From: Panagrolaimus kolymaensis
Taxonomy: Eukaryota; Nematoda; Chromadorea; Rhabditida; Panagrolaimidae
Reading direction: 5' to 3'
Length of the DNA stretch: 64,000 nucleotides
NCBI GenBank assembly: GCA_028622995.1
Contig: JAJQJQ010000025.1
Coordinates: 1,984,001 to 2,048,000, forward strand
How positions within the stretch are numbered: position 1 is the first letter of the stretch; each line of letters opens with the position of its first letter. Under the pieces are notes generated by a model. The model saw nothing but the letters and a program-made list of their open reading frames with translations. It had not been told where the DNA came from and did not search any database. Shown in pieces: positions 25,023-37,229 of this stretch. A program made the position numbers and the translations under genes.

Positions 25023-28000
25023 ATGGATATGAAAACTGAAACCACCATTATTTCTGAAACTTCTGAAGCATCGCCAGATAAAAAATCCGATCTTTGTTTA
25101 CCCGAGCTTCAATATCAACAGCGGTATGATGCGATTCAAGAAGATGTGAATATTAAAGCTCAAAACAATACTCTCGCTCATATCGATATTACTAAACCGG
25201 AAGTTATGGCATTTATCTCCAAAATGAAGCAACATCCGATTGGAATTATTTCACTTTATGCTAAAGCAAAGCAGCTTCAAATATGTAATTATTTTAGCTA
25301 TGAAATTGCTGGACAACAAAAGTAAATTTTATTTTTGATATTCTTTGCTGTTAATTTTTGTTTTTAGAAACTATGTTTGCGTTATGGAATATGATAAACA
25401 GCCTTTTTATGGATCAGTAAAAAAATCCAAAAAAGAAGCTAAAGCTGCTGCAGCTTTGAGACTCGTCCATCATCTTTATGAAGCTGGAGAATTAGCCATT
25501 ATTGATAAAGATGAAAAAAAGAAACTACCCAAAACTGATCAAGAAGAGACTAAAGAAGTAACTTTTTTCGTTTAAAAAAACTTTTTATATATTCTAAAAA
25601 CATTTGGTTTCAGGCTTATGAAGAAGCTAACCCAACTCCCCTGATTGATTGCCCTGGTGATTTCACTGCAATTCGAGATGAAATTTGGCGTCGATGTGAA
25701 TATGAAGGTCTTCCAGATCCCGTTTTTTGTTCGGATACTGAAAAGATTTTATTGGAAGGCCAAAATAAATCCCTAAATTTGTTAAATGCGCAATTAAATC
25801 TTACAAAGGAGAAATTACCTGAGTTTATTATTTTCACTGCTCCAGTTACTCGTGAACAGTGAGTCCTTAATTAGGATTTAATATTTTAATAATTTTCTAA
25901 TTTTTTAGATGCAAATATATTGCTGGAACAAATTATGATGAAAAGCTTATTCTCGGTGGACTTAGTCGCTCAAAAAATGGAGCAAAAACTAATTGTGCCT
26001 CTGCAGTTATTGATTATCTAGTTCGAGGAAACAAATTTACTATTCCCAAAAAACTTAAACGAAAAATAGAATTCTCGGATATGATGCATGAAACTCCAGC
26101 ACTTAAAATTAGCCGAGATGATACGATCCATCTCGAATTGGATGGAAAAACTCTTTGTTTCTTGGCAACCGGAAAATCGCCTCAAAGTATTCTGAATGAA
26201 TATTGTTCTAAAAATCGAATCAGATCCGCAGTTTATGATGTCAAAGAAATTGGTTTCTTTTTTAAAGCTAAAGTTATTGTGGATGGAATTGAAGCGGAAT
26301 CAAATGTGGAAGCATCAAAGAAAAAAGCTAAAGATTCGGCAGCTACAAAATTAATCGATTTATTTGTTCGTGAAGGCAGATTTGAGCCAAGTGCGAAACC
26401 ACCAAAAAATCAAATTCCCTTCGAAGATTATGCAATGGCAGCTGAATGCTCAGATATTTCAGCCGAAGTTTTTGCAGAAAATTTAGGTGGCGATTCAGTT
26501 TTTGAAGTCACTCAAAATTTGGTTTACAATGCCATTCAACAAGTTAGTTTTTTGAGAAAAAAAATTTTTTTTTTAATATTATTATTTAAATTTTTTTAGG
26601 CAATTGAAAACATTCCAGAAATGGCAAATTCAAGTATGCAATTTGCTGGCGCAGTGATTTTAGATTCCGAAAATCATCAAGCTTCATTAATTTCATGGGC
26701 CACAGGAAATGGATATAATTCCACCCCAAATTTAGAGGGAAATATTATCAATGATTGCTATGCAGAAATCTTGTGTCGTCGAGGAATTGCTTTGTGAGTT
26801 GCATATTTTCGCCTGAACAAGGATGAACGAAAAATATTGAGTTTGAGATTTTTGAGCGATTTTTTATTGAATGTTTTTGAGGTTCTAAAAATTTAAGAAA
26901 GTTTTTTTTGAAGCGTTTTATTCTTTTTTTCATGGCAGTTGTTGCTTGGAAAATTGAAAATTAATGCTTTATTTGAAGCTATCATAATTTTTTGAAACTC
27001 GAACTTCAATGAAAAATTTTTCTAAATTATTCATTACTCAAAATCTTCGTTCATCTTTGTTCATTTAGGCCATTTTTTTGCTACAGAATTATTTCATTTC
27101 TAGATTTTTACTTGATGAAATGAAAAAGCATATGGATTCTTTGCATTCCATTTTTATGTTAGGGGAAGGAACTTTGAAACTTCGTCATGAATATTCTTTC
27201 CATTTATTTCTTTCACACGCGCCTAATGGAGATTCAGCTCGATTGGAACCAAATCCATATAAATTTGATTTAGTTTTTCCTGTTCCTGATCATCCCGTTG
27301 CTCCAGGTTTAGGGCAATTATCTATGAAAGATAAAGGAATTAGTTAGTTATTTAATTCTAAAATTTTTCAAAAAAATTGAATTTTTAGACGCTTTAAAAT
27401 CCTCTCCAAGCCCATTGGAAGTTATGAAAGGCGGATCTATGTCTTCGTCGGATAAAATGTTAAAATGGAATGTTTGTGGAATTCAAGGTGCATTGCTATC
27501 AAAATATATGGAACCCGTTCATTTTGCTTCAATTTCAATTGAAAATAATTATGATGCTCGACATATTTCTCGATCCCTTTATAATCGGGCGAAAGTTCAA
27601 TTCGACCTTAATTATCCTTTCCATATGAATAAACCTATGCTTATTGCAGCTCAACGAGTAAGTTTTTAGAAGAATATAAAAGTTATGGAGCAAACCCTCA
27701 AAAAATTATAAAACCCTAATTTTCAATTTTTTTTATCGCCTGCTTCTTTTTAGAAATGCATAGTGTTTCCTGAACCTTCAACCGGCGAACGAGTACTCTC
27801 AGCTAATTGGAATTCAGTTGATGGAACTCTTGATATTATTAATTCAGCCACTGGTCAAACTTTAAATCAACAACCCTCTCGACTTTGTCAGCATGAATTT
27901 TATTCTCGTTTTATTGAAGCAACAAAAAATATTCATCATCAAGTTTCATCCATTCCATATACAAAATTAAAAATGGATGCTCATTTATATATTCAATCTG

Positions 28001-28131
28001 GAATCACCCTTAAAAAAGCGCTACAAAGAGATGGACTTGGTGTATGGCCGGTTAAAGGTCCAGTTGCAAATATGGCAGCACTAAAAAATCGTCAACAAGT
28101 TGATTTTACTTCTGATGAAATGTTTGCTTAA
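25023..28131 (+). CDS. adr-1: ADAR-like double-stranded RNA-binding protein with a dead deaminase domain (ADR-1 type)
   Basis: Exons 25023-25321, 25368-25557, 25614-25858, 25909-26542, 26600-26793, 27104-27342, 27389-27657 and 27754-28131 give 815 residues. A dsRNA-binding domain lies near residues 71-140 ([19 protein letters not shown]), a weaker dsRBD-like stretch near 213-275, and another domain near 333-400 ([16 protein letters not shown]). The C-terminal half is an adenosine-deaminase domain with [17 protein letters not shown]. Its zinc ligands are gone: HAE reads YAE in NDCYAEI, PCGD reads PNGD, and the SCSDK Cys is Ser (SSSDK). The catalytic Glu remains. C. elegans ADR-1 likewise lacks key deaminase residues and acts by binding RNA and modulating ADR-2, so a regulatory RNA-binding role is the likely function here. 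The 310-base intron 5 carries an inverted repeat, annotated separately. Confidence 0.93.
26811..27070. repeat. Imperfect long inverted repeat in an ADAR-like gene intron
   Basis: The left arm starts GCCTGAACAAGGATGAACGAA at 26811. The right arm, read on the other strand from 27070, starts GCCTAAATGAACAAAGATGAACGAA. Similarity continues patchily for about 85-90 bases per arm (TTGAGT, then ATTGAA blocks), leaving a loop of roughly 80 bases. It would form a long imperfect hairpin in the pre-mRNA of a dsRNA-binding protein. It may be a MITE-like insertion, because this intron is several times longer than its neighbours. Confidence 0.7.
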
Positions 28132-28397
28132 AATTTATGATAATTACTCTATTTTATTTTGTTTCTGTGTATTTGGATTTTTTTATTATTTCTTTAAATT
28201 TGGATATTTTTTCTTTGATATTACTGTTTTCATAAAAAATTGAGAATTTTATCGATTTTTTCTTTCCTTTTTCAAAAGTTTCAAACATTTTTTTATTAAA
28301 TTTTAATAATTTTTTTTAAATATTAGTTATTAAATTATTATTATTACTCGTTTTTCTAATCCCGTGATAGTTTTAATTTTTTTTTCGCTTAAGACAG
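28132..28397. other. Short convergent spacer
   Basis: AT-rich spacer between the stop codons of the ADAR-like gene (plus) and the MLT-10-like gene (minus). It must hold both 3' UTRs; no gene is seen. Confidence 0.5.
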
Positions 28398-31248
28398 CTA
28401 CTTTTTTGAAAATGCACTCGGAGATAGAACTTCAATAGCCAAAAATGATGTAGTTTTCACAGCTGGAGATAATACGAATGGATTTAAAATGATTCCAGAA
28501 AGTAGCGTCGGCGACATAATATCTGGACATAAAACATGCGGGGAAAGTATTAGCGGAGAAAATAAATATGGTTGAAGGATATTCGGTGACAAGCAATATG
28601 GCGAAAGAATATATGGCAGAAATGCGGATGCAGATAAGATGTTTGGACTCAATAAGTATGGCGACATTATTAGTGGAGACATAAACTAAAAAATGTTGAT
28701 TTTTTTTCGTTGTAGGAATCATAATTACTTACCTGCGGAGATAAAATACATGGAGATAACAAAGCTGGACTTTCAATGGGCGGAGAAAAAATTCCCGGTG
28801 ATAAAACAATTGGCCCCAAAATCAATGGTTCCCTCACCAATGGTGCAAAAGCATACGGAGAAAGTAAATCAAATTCTAATATGGGATCAATGGTTTGGCG
28901 TTTATATTTTCGATGCTTTTCTTGCAATTCTGGTTTCAAATGATAATCAACCATATTTTCAACATTAAAATCATCGGGTGCTAAAGCAATTTTCCGAATA
29001 GCATTAATCAAGGCTCGCTTCTTTTTCACTTCACTCCAAGTGCTATAATTATCGAGATCGATGGGAAAATTCGAGATATTGTAAAGGCCTAAAATCAAAT
29101 TCTATAAATAATTTGTTAATAAAAAAAACATGCAGAATGGTTAAAAAAATTTATCTTGATGCGAAAAATAAAAAGTTTTTTATACAATTTTCAAACCAAA
29201 ATTTTTTAATATTTATCTGCGAACACGCAAGTTAAGTTAAAATTACAAATTAACTTACCATCTTTCCCAACAAATTGCCTCAATTGATCAGTTTTTATAA
29301 AAGTATAATGCCTTTGCCTCAATTCCCTTTTTTGTCTAACATGCAAATTAGCTGATAAATTTTCAAATGCTTCCGTAATTACATTTGTAACTCCATTAAT
29401 ATCTGGAGCCAAAGTAGCCAAATCAGTTTCATTCAAAATTCTTACAACGTCTTGAACCATACTATTCGCGCCTGAAGCTTCCATAATTAATTCCATTACA
29501 GAATTTTCATCATCTTTTGACATTCCCGTGGATTCCAAAACTTCAGGAATTGGAAATATTGCTGAATCATCCTTGTAAAATGGAAATAAATTTGGGGACA
29601 AAAATCGACTAAAAACCAAAAACACTTTTTAAAAGGAAAAAATTTGCATAAAAAAAGTTAACTAACGTCGAAGTGTGTTTATCTTGAGCCACAATACTGC
29701 CAAATTTTGGAGATAAGAATGTAAATTTTGTTGCATTTGTATGTTCATGAATTGAATCAGCCAAAGAGAAAGCATTCTTAAAAAATTTTGGCATCCCTTT
29801 TTCTGGGAATAAATGCCTCATTTCGTCGCTGACCCTTCTCTTTTTAATATCTGTGCCAGGAGAATCCATAACAATATCGAGCATTCTTCGACGTAGTTTG
29901 CGACGATTGTATTGATTTTTGAGGGATTTGTTTAACTAAAAACTATTTTTTAATTCTAGATTTTCGGCGATCGGGAAACGAAACTTAAGGGCGAAAAAAC
30001 CTTTTTTTTCTTATTTTTTGCAAGCTTTTATTTGGCTTGACAAAATTAGAATAAAATTTTTTTAAAAGTTCTAAGTACTTACTTCCTCCAATTTTTTATA
30101 AGAATTTCCCCATGATTCAACATTACTTCCATTTCTTGGTGGATCAATAGTTCGAACTATCTTTGTCAAAGCTCTCGTCAGCCTTTGAACCATAGTTTTA
30201 GGTTGCGTGGCTTTTATACTTTGCATTTGTGGAATTGTTTTGATTTTTCTTCCCTGGAAACTTGGAGGAAATTGGTCGAATTCTGTTTCATTTTCTTGAA
30301 ATAATCGGTATGGACTTCGCTTTGGTCTTCGATATCGTTCCATTCTTTTTGAATTTAATTTTAACGGTTTTTTAGTTATAAATTTTTCTGCTTTGGCTTT
30401 GAGAAGCTGCAACCGATAAGGAAGTTTTTGAATTGGAGGCTTGTTTTTTATGACAATGGATTTTATAGTTCCTAAAAAACTGTAAATTATTTTTCTTAAA
30501 AAGTTTCAAGAAAAATTCTTTACCTTTAATTTTCATGGGCTTTGATTTAACAAATATTCGTTTTTGCTTTAGTTGTTGAGTTTGGTAATTGAGTTCCTTG
30601 CCTAATTTTTGTGATAATTTTGCAAATCTGCTGCTTTTAGCCTTCATCAAAATATAGTCCCTTGAATCTGTTTGAATAAAACTTGAGCTGACATAATTTT
30701 TTGTAGGCTCAATATTTATCGAAGTCGCGGAGAAATTGTAGAAATTATTATTATTGGCTTGTTGGAACATTCCTTGATTTACTTTAAGTTTGCCATCCCA
30801 TGCAGCGACAATACATTTGGCACCTTCTCGAATATCTAAATCTTCTTCAATGTCATCCAAACAATTAACAAATGCTTTTCGATGCTCTCTAAAAAATTTT
30901 GTGAATTAAAAAAAAAATTCTGTTATTTTTATTGTTTTGAATTATTCATATATTTTTATAAGAAAGTATTTTACCTATTCATTTTTAGATACATTTCTCT
31001 CCCCATTGCACCCATCAAAGTATTTATGGCTTGTAAATACCAAACATGATGCATATCCATCACTTTCCTAATTTGTTCTGGATTCATTTTAATTTTATCT
31101 ATTTTATCTCTTATTATTTTATCTGGTATTCTCGCATTTATATCTAAAACTTATTAAAAAAAATAACCTCTACTTTGTCGCGAAATTAAATTATCAACTT
31201 ACTTATTACCATAAAAAGTAATATAAAAGTTACAATATTTCTTAACAT
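28398..31248 (-). CDS. MLT-10-like moulting-cycle protein (DUF644 type), secreted
   Basis: Exons (minus) 31248-31203, 31143-30975, 30888-30524, 30471-30083, 29935-29667, 29608-29259, 29088-28733 and 28685-28398 give 743 residues. A signal peptide (MLRNIVTFILLFMVI) is followed by a mostly charged region, then FLSPNLFPFYKDD and a helical stretch. The C-terminal quarter carries many copies of a hydrophobic repeat of the form L-S-P-x-x-L/F in steps of seven or eight residues (LLSPYAFAPLV, ILGPIVLSPGIFSPP, LLSPCILSPQ). That repeat is the hallmark of the nematode MLT-10 family, linked to cuticle shedding in C. elegans. One copy reads CPDIMSP. The last two exons differ in phase from an obvious but wrong acceptor (29101), and only the acceptor before 29088 keeps the frame. 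Confidence 0.9.
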
Positions 31249-32002
31249 AATTTTATTTTATTTTAAACAAAAATATTATTTTTTTCATTAAAATCTATCA
31301 ATGCCAAAGGGAACGAAAAAGGTGATAAAATAATTGATGAGATTAGTTCATTAAACTTTCTCGTAATCACGTAATAAAAAAGGAAGACGACTATGATATG
31401 CAGCGATTAAGTGTTTCCAGAAAATTTGAGATTGCAGAAAAAAAGTGAGAGAAAAGGAGTTCGTTCACTTTCAATCGTTTTCCTTTTTCTTAATCCGTCG
31501 TCGTCCGATCAATCCATAAACATTTTTATTTCTTCTTTTTTTTCAGGAAGAAGAAGGTGGAAGGAAAGTGATAATTTTGGTGATTGCGACACAGTCAACG
31601 ACGCAAAAGTGATAGACATATTTTTTTTGGAAACAAAGAAAGTGAAGAAGATTTAAAAGTGATTTCACTAAACTAAACTAAAATGATATCTTTGAACCCG
31701 AAGTGTTTAAAGGCAGATCAATTATGTAATAAATAAATGAAAAATATTTATTTTAATCGAATAAAAAAAAGTGAAGAGATTTTTAAGTTCATAAAATCAA
31801 AAAATGGTGGGTTAAAGCTAAGTTTAAAGTTCTTATTTTTGTTAAAACCACCCAAAACTCTCCATATATTTTTTTTCTTTTATTGTTAATAAATTTTTTT
31901 TCGATAAATTTTATTTGAATTTTTATAATAAAATAAATGGCAAGCATATGAATGTGTACACACATGCGCATTGGGTACCTTTGGGTACCTTTTTAGGTAG
32001 CC
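31249..32002. other. Intergenic, no gene seen
   Basis: The upstream region of the MLT-10-like gene. A short open frame near 31411-31656 has no splice context or recognisable homology. Near 31974 GGGTACCTTT is repeated in tandem. Confidence 0.4.
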
Positions 32003-32175
32003 TATAGGCAGCAGGCAGCACCACTTTTTTGAAATTTTAAAAAATATACTAAGGGAGGAGTACGTTCTTTTTCAAGAAAAAAATTATAGGCAGCAGCGAT
32101 CTCTCAAGAGTTTGAAAAATTAATCAAAGGGGAGAGTACGTGATTTTTTTATAGGCAGCAAAGTTTTGAAAACCT
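32003..32175. repeat. Degenerate tandem repeat with TATAGGCAGCA core
   Basis: Three copies begin with TATAGGCAGCA at 32003, 32085 and 32150, followed by related sequence including GGAGAGTACGT or GGAGGAGTACGT. Spacing is 82 then 65 bases. It resembles no coding sequence and differs in base composition from its surroundings. Confidence 0.6.
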
Positions 32176-32237
32176 AGGGTACTTATACGCCCATGTGTGA
32201 ATGTGTAATACAAAAAAATAAATAAGTACATATTTTT

Positions 32238-33076
32238 TTAATTTCGAGCATTTAGAATTTGATATTGTTTTTTAACATCAGTAAAATGACTGAATAATCT
32301 TGGACCACTTTTTTCAATTTCAATAATTTCACACCATTTACAAATTGGTAACTTAAATGGGGATTTCTCAATAACCAATTTTAGAATACCAAGTCGATGA
32401 GGTTTATCTTTCTCAAGAACTTCTTTTATTGTTTTATAATTTAAGCGCCACATTTTTGTCAATTCCAGATGTGTTAGCGACTGAAATTTTTTAAGCTTTT
32501 CAAAACCATTTTTATAAAAATATGTACTTACATCGCATTCGGTCAGAAGAAATTTGAGGACATCTTTGTTTATTTGACATTTAGAAAGAGATAAATACTA
32601 AAAAATGAAAAAAATAATAAAGGAAAAATAATTTAAAAAAAAAGTGTACTTTGAGTTGGCAACTTTGTACCAAAGTAATTAGTTCGAAGTTAATATTTTG
32701 AAAACCACCGAAGTGACAAAATTCTAAACACTTAAAATCTTTTAAAGCAATTAAATGATTAAAATCAGGATCCTTGAAGGAATAAATATCAATTGCTTTC
32801 AATTTTGAACAGTGTTTTAATGTTTGCAGAATTTCAAAATTAACTGAATAATCTAAACCCAAGCAAAGAATTTCCAACCCTTTAAAATATGAAAAATCTA
32901 AATAATTTTCATCTATATTTGAAATTTCCAAAAACTTGATTTTAACAAGATTATTTATCAAACCATAAAAATTTGGAATGGTTTCATCAAAATCTACAAT
33001 TAATGTTTCTAAATCTTTAGCTCTTGAAACAATATGATTCATAGCTACTGAAGTAATTTCCTTGCAACCAGTTAAA
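32238..33076 (-). pseudogene. FBX-10: 5'-truncated F-box/LRR copy
   Basis: Homology begins inside the LRR exon at LTGCKEITSVAMNHIVSRAK, next to the relic of an EF-hand gene on the other strand, so the F-box and the first LRRs are missing. The rest is well kept: LRR exon to 32650 (SCQLK), small exon 32597-32532 (YLSLSKCQINKDVL) and last exon 32480-32238 with ICKWCEIIEIE and FSHFTDVKKQY. No stop or frameshift lies in the remaining exons. It appears to have lost its 5' half in the rearrangement that brought the EF-hand relic beside it. Confidence 0.8.
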
Positions 33077-33128
33077 AAAATAAAATTGTTTGGTCCTTCT
33101 TTTTTTGATGTCTATTTTTTCTTTATCA

Positions 33129-33211
33129 TTCTTGAACAAAACAACAAATGGTTTACAAATATGGATATAAATGGAAATGGTTTACTTGAGAACATTGAAA
33201 TTGGCATTTGA
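33129..33211 (+). pseudogene. Relic of an EF-hand/Cys-rich gene (last 27 codons)
   Basis: The stretch encodes LEQNNKWFTNMDINGNGLLE and then NIEIGI with a stop at 33209-33211, matching the C-terminus of EFC-3 and EFC-4. The rest of the gene is absent. The roughly 100 bases that follow match those after the relic at 38526, so the two relics were duplicated with their flanks. Confidence 0.85.
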
Positions 33212-33334
33212 TTTTTCGTATGCATTGAATAATAAATTTATTAAATAAAAAATAACTTAATTTTCTTCTTAACAAAACATATATAATAAATTTTTTATAA
33301 GTTGGTAAAAAAGTAAAGGTAATTAATTCCTTTG

Positions 33335-35113
33335 CTAACTCCGCGATTTTTGAATATGATATTGATTTTTTACATCAGTAAAATGCGTAAATACTCTTGG
33401 GCCCCTCTTTTCAATTTCAATAACTTCACACCATTTGCAAGCTGGGAATGGAATCTTGGGTTTTTTAATCACTAATTTTAAAACATTCTTTCGCTCTAGA
33501 CATTCTTCTTTTAGAGCTTGTTTAATAGCTTTATATTTATTAGACCAAATATAAGTAAGTTCAAGATGAGTTAGAGACTGAAAATAATGTTATTGTTTTA
33601 ATTTTACTTTTCCATTTTTTTAAACTTAATTATACTTACATTGCATTGGGTAAGTAGCTTTTTCATGACATCGGCGCTAATTCCACAACCTGAGATTGAT
33701 AAATACTAAAAATATAAAATTAAAATAAAACAATTTCAATTTTAAAAAAGCATACTTTGAGTTGGCAACCTTGAACTAAATTAATTAATTTGTTGTCGAC
33801 ATTTTTGCAACCCGAAAAATGTAAGTATTTTAAATCTCTAAAATCTCTTAGAGCTTCTTCAAATTTATTGAAATCAAGAAAAACAGTGCATTTAATATCC
33901 ATTGCTTTCAATTTTGAACAATTCTTTAAAGATTTCAAAATTTGAACATTCGCTAAAGAAATCAATTCCACAGAAATCATTTCCAATTCTTTCAAATTTG
34001 AAAAATCCAAAATATTTTCATATATCCTCTTAATTTCCAAAAACTTGAGTTTAGCAAAATTATTTATCCATCCATTAAAATTTGGATTGTTTTCATCAAA
34101 ATTTACTATTAATGTTTCTAAATTTTTAGCTCTTGAAGTAAGATGGGTCATAGCTTCTGAAGTAATATCAAAACATCCAGCAATATTCAAGTATCGAAGT
34201 TGAATAGGAATGTTAGCAAAACATGTAGTGCCTTTAAGTTTAACATTATCAGCAAAATTTAAATATTTTAGATTCGCGCATTTTATAAACGTTTTTTTAA
34301 TTCCTTCTTCTAATTCAACGGGAAACATTTTATATCCTACTGATCCTTCCAAAGATAATTCTTCCAGTAATGGACAAAATTTAGCGACGTTGAAGAAATC
34401 GCTCTTCCACAATTGAGAAGGAATAAATAATAAATTAAGAGATATAAGTTTAGGAGTCATTGAAAATAACTGTGAAAATCGATCATAATGTTTTCCCAAA
34501 TTTCTGCTTAAATCAGAAAAATCAACATGCCTGATGCTTGTACGAGAAAATACGGCTTTTGTCTTAAATTTAAACATAATTATCTTATAAAAAAATTTAA
34601 ATAAAAAACTCACTAATTTTATGGTAAGTTTAATATTGTTTTTTCGTGCTTTTTTAGTTTTAATTAATGATTGTTCGGTGAATTGATTAATGGCTTCACT
34701 GCTTAATGTATTTCTATTGGGCCAAGCAACTCGTAAAACAGCATCTCGAAGTCGTTTATTAACTTTTTCAAGATTAAACAAATCAGCGAAGGAAACTTGA
34801 TTTAAAATTTGGCCCTTAGAAGCATTTCTCATTATTAATATTATATATATAAGAATAAAATAATTTACTCACAAGTATTTCATTTGGAAGATCCTCTATA
34901 AAAGTGGATTGCTGAATATTTATATTTTCTTCTGGCACTGATATAGGTTGTGGTTTAGATTGTTTTGAAGTAGTCTAAAACATGATAAAGTAACGTCGAA
35001 ATTTTTTTCTCTAAAAATTTTACAAATACCAAATCAATATCGGGGTTTTTACATTTACGCTTCAAACATGGCCTGGTACGTTTGCATGAAGATGAATCGA
35101 CATTATTGTGCAT
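33335..35113 (-). CDS. FBX-11: F-box/LRR protein with basic N-terminal exon
   Basis: Exons (minus) 35113-35030, 34974-34873, 34814-34614, 34562-33756, 33705-33640 and 33577-33335 give 500 residues. It has an extra first exon with a basic patch (SCKRTRPCLKRKCKN) that may be a nuclear localisation signal; FBX-1, FBX-13 and FBX-14 have related ones. The F-box reads FIEDLPNEIL then GQILNQVSFADLFNLEKVNK. The LRR exon runs TKAVFSRTSIRHVDFS to GCQLK. The last exon has RKNVLKLVIKK, ACKWCEVIEIE and FTHFTDVKNQYH. The acceptor before the F-box exon has a poor pyrimidine tract (CTTCTAAG), so efficient splicing there is less certain. An EF-hand relic lies tail to tail with it. Confidence 0.84.
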
Positions 35114-35478
35114 ATCAAAAAAAACTTGAGGTATAATAATAATATTCTTGATTAATTTTTATTTTAATTTTGTAAATACTTTTTTTATATTTGAAAAAAA
35201 AGTTTTTTCAAACTTTTATTAGTCACAAAACACCAAAAATAATAAAAACGAGTTAGTTTAAAATTCATTATTTTTTTCTTTCGGTTTTATATGTTTTGGA
35301 TTTCATGAAAAAAAGTTTATTAGCTTTTAATTAAACTTTGAATATCAAAAAAAGCAAAAAAAATTGTACTTTGTATGTTACTGGGAAAGTTTTTTTAGTA
35401 TGTCTTTGTTGTTACATTTTGTACCATATAAAAGAAAACATGCAAATTAAGTAAAGAAGAAAATAATAAGAAAATTAT
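35114..35478. other. Intergenic, no gene seen
   Basis: AT-rich spacer between the FBX-11 start and the FBX-12 stop. It probably contains the FBX-11 promoter. The dyad element seen in FBX-4 to FBX-9 is not obvious here. Confidence 0.4.
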
Positions 35479-37229
35479 TTAATTTATTGGTTTTACATTA
35501 TGGTAATGATCTTTTACATCGGTAAAATAGCCAAACACCCTTCTAGCATTTTGTTCAATTGGAATGACTTCACACCATCGGCAAGATTGTAACTCAAATG
35601 GAGGCTTTTGAATAACAAATTTAAGAATATTTCGACGGTGAGGATTTTCCTCTTTAAGTCTTTCTTGAATTGCTTTGTAATTTAAACGCCACATCTTTGT
35701 CAATTCCAGATGTGTAAGGGACTAAAAAAATAATAATGTTGTTAGTTTTTTCATAAAATCAACAAAAAAAATAATAACTTACAATACATTCTATTAAAAG
35801 TGAATTGATAATTTCCTCCGTGACAACTCCACAATTTGTGATTGATAAATACTAAAAAAATAGATAATCAAAATACAAAACAACTAGGATATATTTACTT
35901 TAATTTGACAGTCTTGAACAAAGTCAATTAGTTGATTGAGATTATTACATCCACCAAAATGACAATATTCCAAAGATTTGCAATTTGCTAAAATTTCAAA
36001 AACATTGGTTTCTAATTCACATTCACAGTCAAAAGTTATATCTAGAGATTTTAATTTCCGACATTTAGTTAAACTTTTCAGGCTTTCAACGTCAATTTCA
36101 TCTGTGTCAAATTCCAAGCAAAGCATTTCCAATTCTTTTAATCTTGAAAAATCTATTAAATCTCCATAAATACAATTAAGTTCCAATTTTTTTAGCTTTG
36201 GAAACATTTTAAGTATATCATTTGCATCACCGCTCATCGTAAAACATGAAAACACTAATGTTTCTAAATTTTTTGCCCTCGATGCAACAAGTTCCAAAGA
36301 ATTGGGTGTAATTTGGAAACAATCCGTAATATTCAAATATCTAAGTCCAGTTGGAATATGACCAAAGCTGATATTTCCCTCAAGGTGAGTATTCCCAGAA
36401 AGATTAAGATATTTCATATTTTTACATCTTATAAAAATATGTTTTAGTCCTTCTTCACATCTTTCTGTAGTATCTCCACCCCAATAGAAAGAATCTTCTA
36501 ATGAAAGTTCTTCCAATAAAGGACAATATTTAGCAATAATAAGTAAATCGATTTTGTGCAAAGTAATAAACGATAAATTAAGACTCAATAGTTGAGGAAC
36601 AGCTGAAAATATATGAGAAATTTTTTGTTGCTCTGTTAACAAGTATAAAGCAGAAAGATCGAGATGTTTAATGTTTGTACGGTCAAAAACGGCTATTAAC
36701 TACAAAAAAATTCATTAAAAACTTTTCAAGCGTCGCCTTACAAATTTGGTTTTAACTTTGGGTGCGATCTTCCTTGGTTTATTATTAGCAAAAACACGTG
36801 ATTGATCAACATATTGATTGATTGAATCCCATCTTAATGTATGTTTCCTTGGCCATACAACCCTCAAAACAACGTTTTGAAGATGTTTATTAACTTGTTC
36901 AAGTCTGAAAAGATCTGCGAAGGAGACATATTCAAATACGCTTCCCTTCAAAAACAATTATAAATATATATTTTTCTAAAGATAAAACTCACGAGGATTT
37001 CATTGGGAAGCTCTGTTAATAAAGTGCTTTCCTGAATATATTCATTTCCTTCTAATACCGATAAAGAATAAGTTTTAGCTTGAAAAGAATCATTCTAAAA
37101 TATTCCAATAATAATACAATAATAAAAATTACAAGTAAAAATCACCAAGGTCCAAGCAGTTTGAGACTTTTCATATTTGTGTTTTGAATTTGGTTTTGTA
37201 TCAATATGGTAAGATTGATTTATCATCAT
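35479..37229 (-). CDS. FBX-12: F-box/LRR protein with extra N-terminal exon
   Basis: Exons (minus) 37229-37146, 37094-36993, 36945-36742, 36699-35899, 35851-35783 and 35721-35479 give 500 residues. The start is MMINQSYHIDTKPNSKHK; a second Met follows at once. The F-box reads LLTELPNEIL then GSVFEYVSFADLFRLEQVNK. The LRR exon reads LIAVFDRTNIKHLDLSALY, with LSFITLHKIDLLIIAKYC matching the second cassette of FBX-4. The last exon has RRNILKFVIQK, SCRWCEVIPIE and FGYFTDVKDHYH. No lesion was seen. Its last exon is very close to that of FBX-10, so those two share a recent ancestor. Confidence 0.86.

Noticed and set aside
28432..28722. Alternative minus-strand frame over the MLT-10 tail
   Set aside because: Wrong frame; the LSP repeats are in the other one.
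29089..29101. Acceptor TTATAG giving a longer MLT-10-like exon
   Set aside because: It would put the exon out of phase with the preceding donor; the next acceptor (before 29088) keeps frame.
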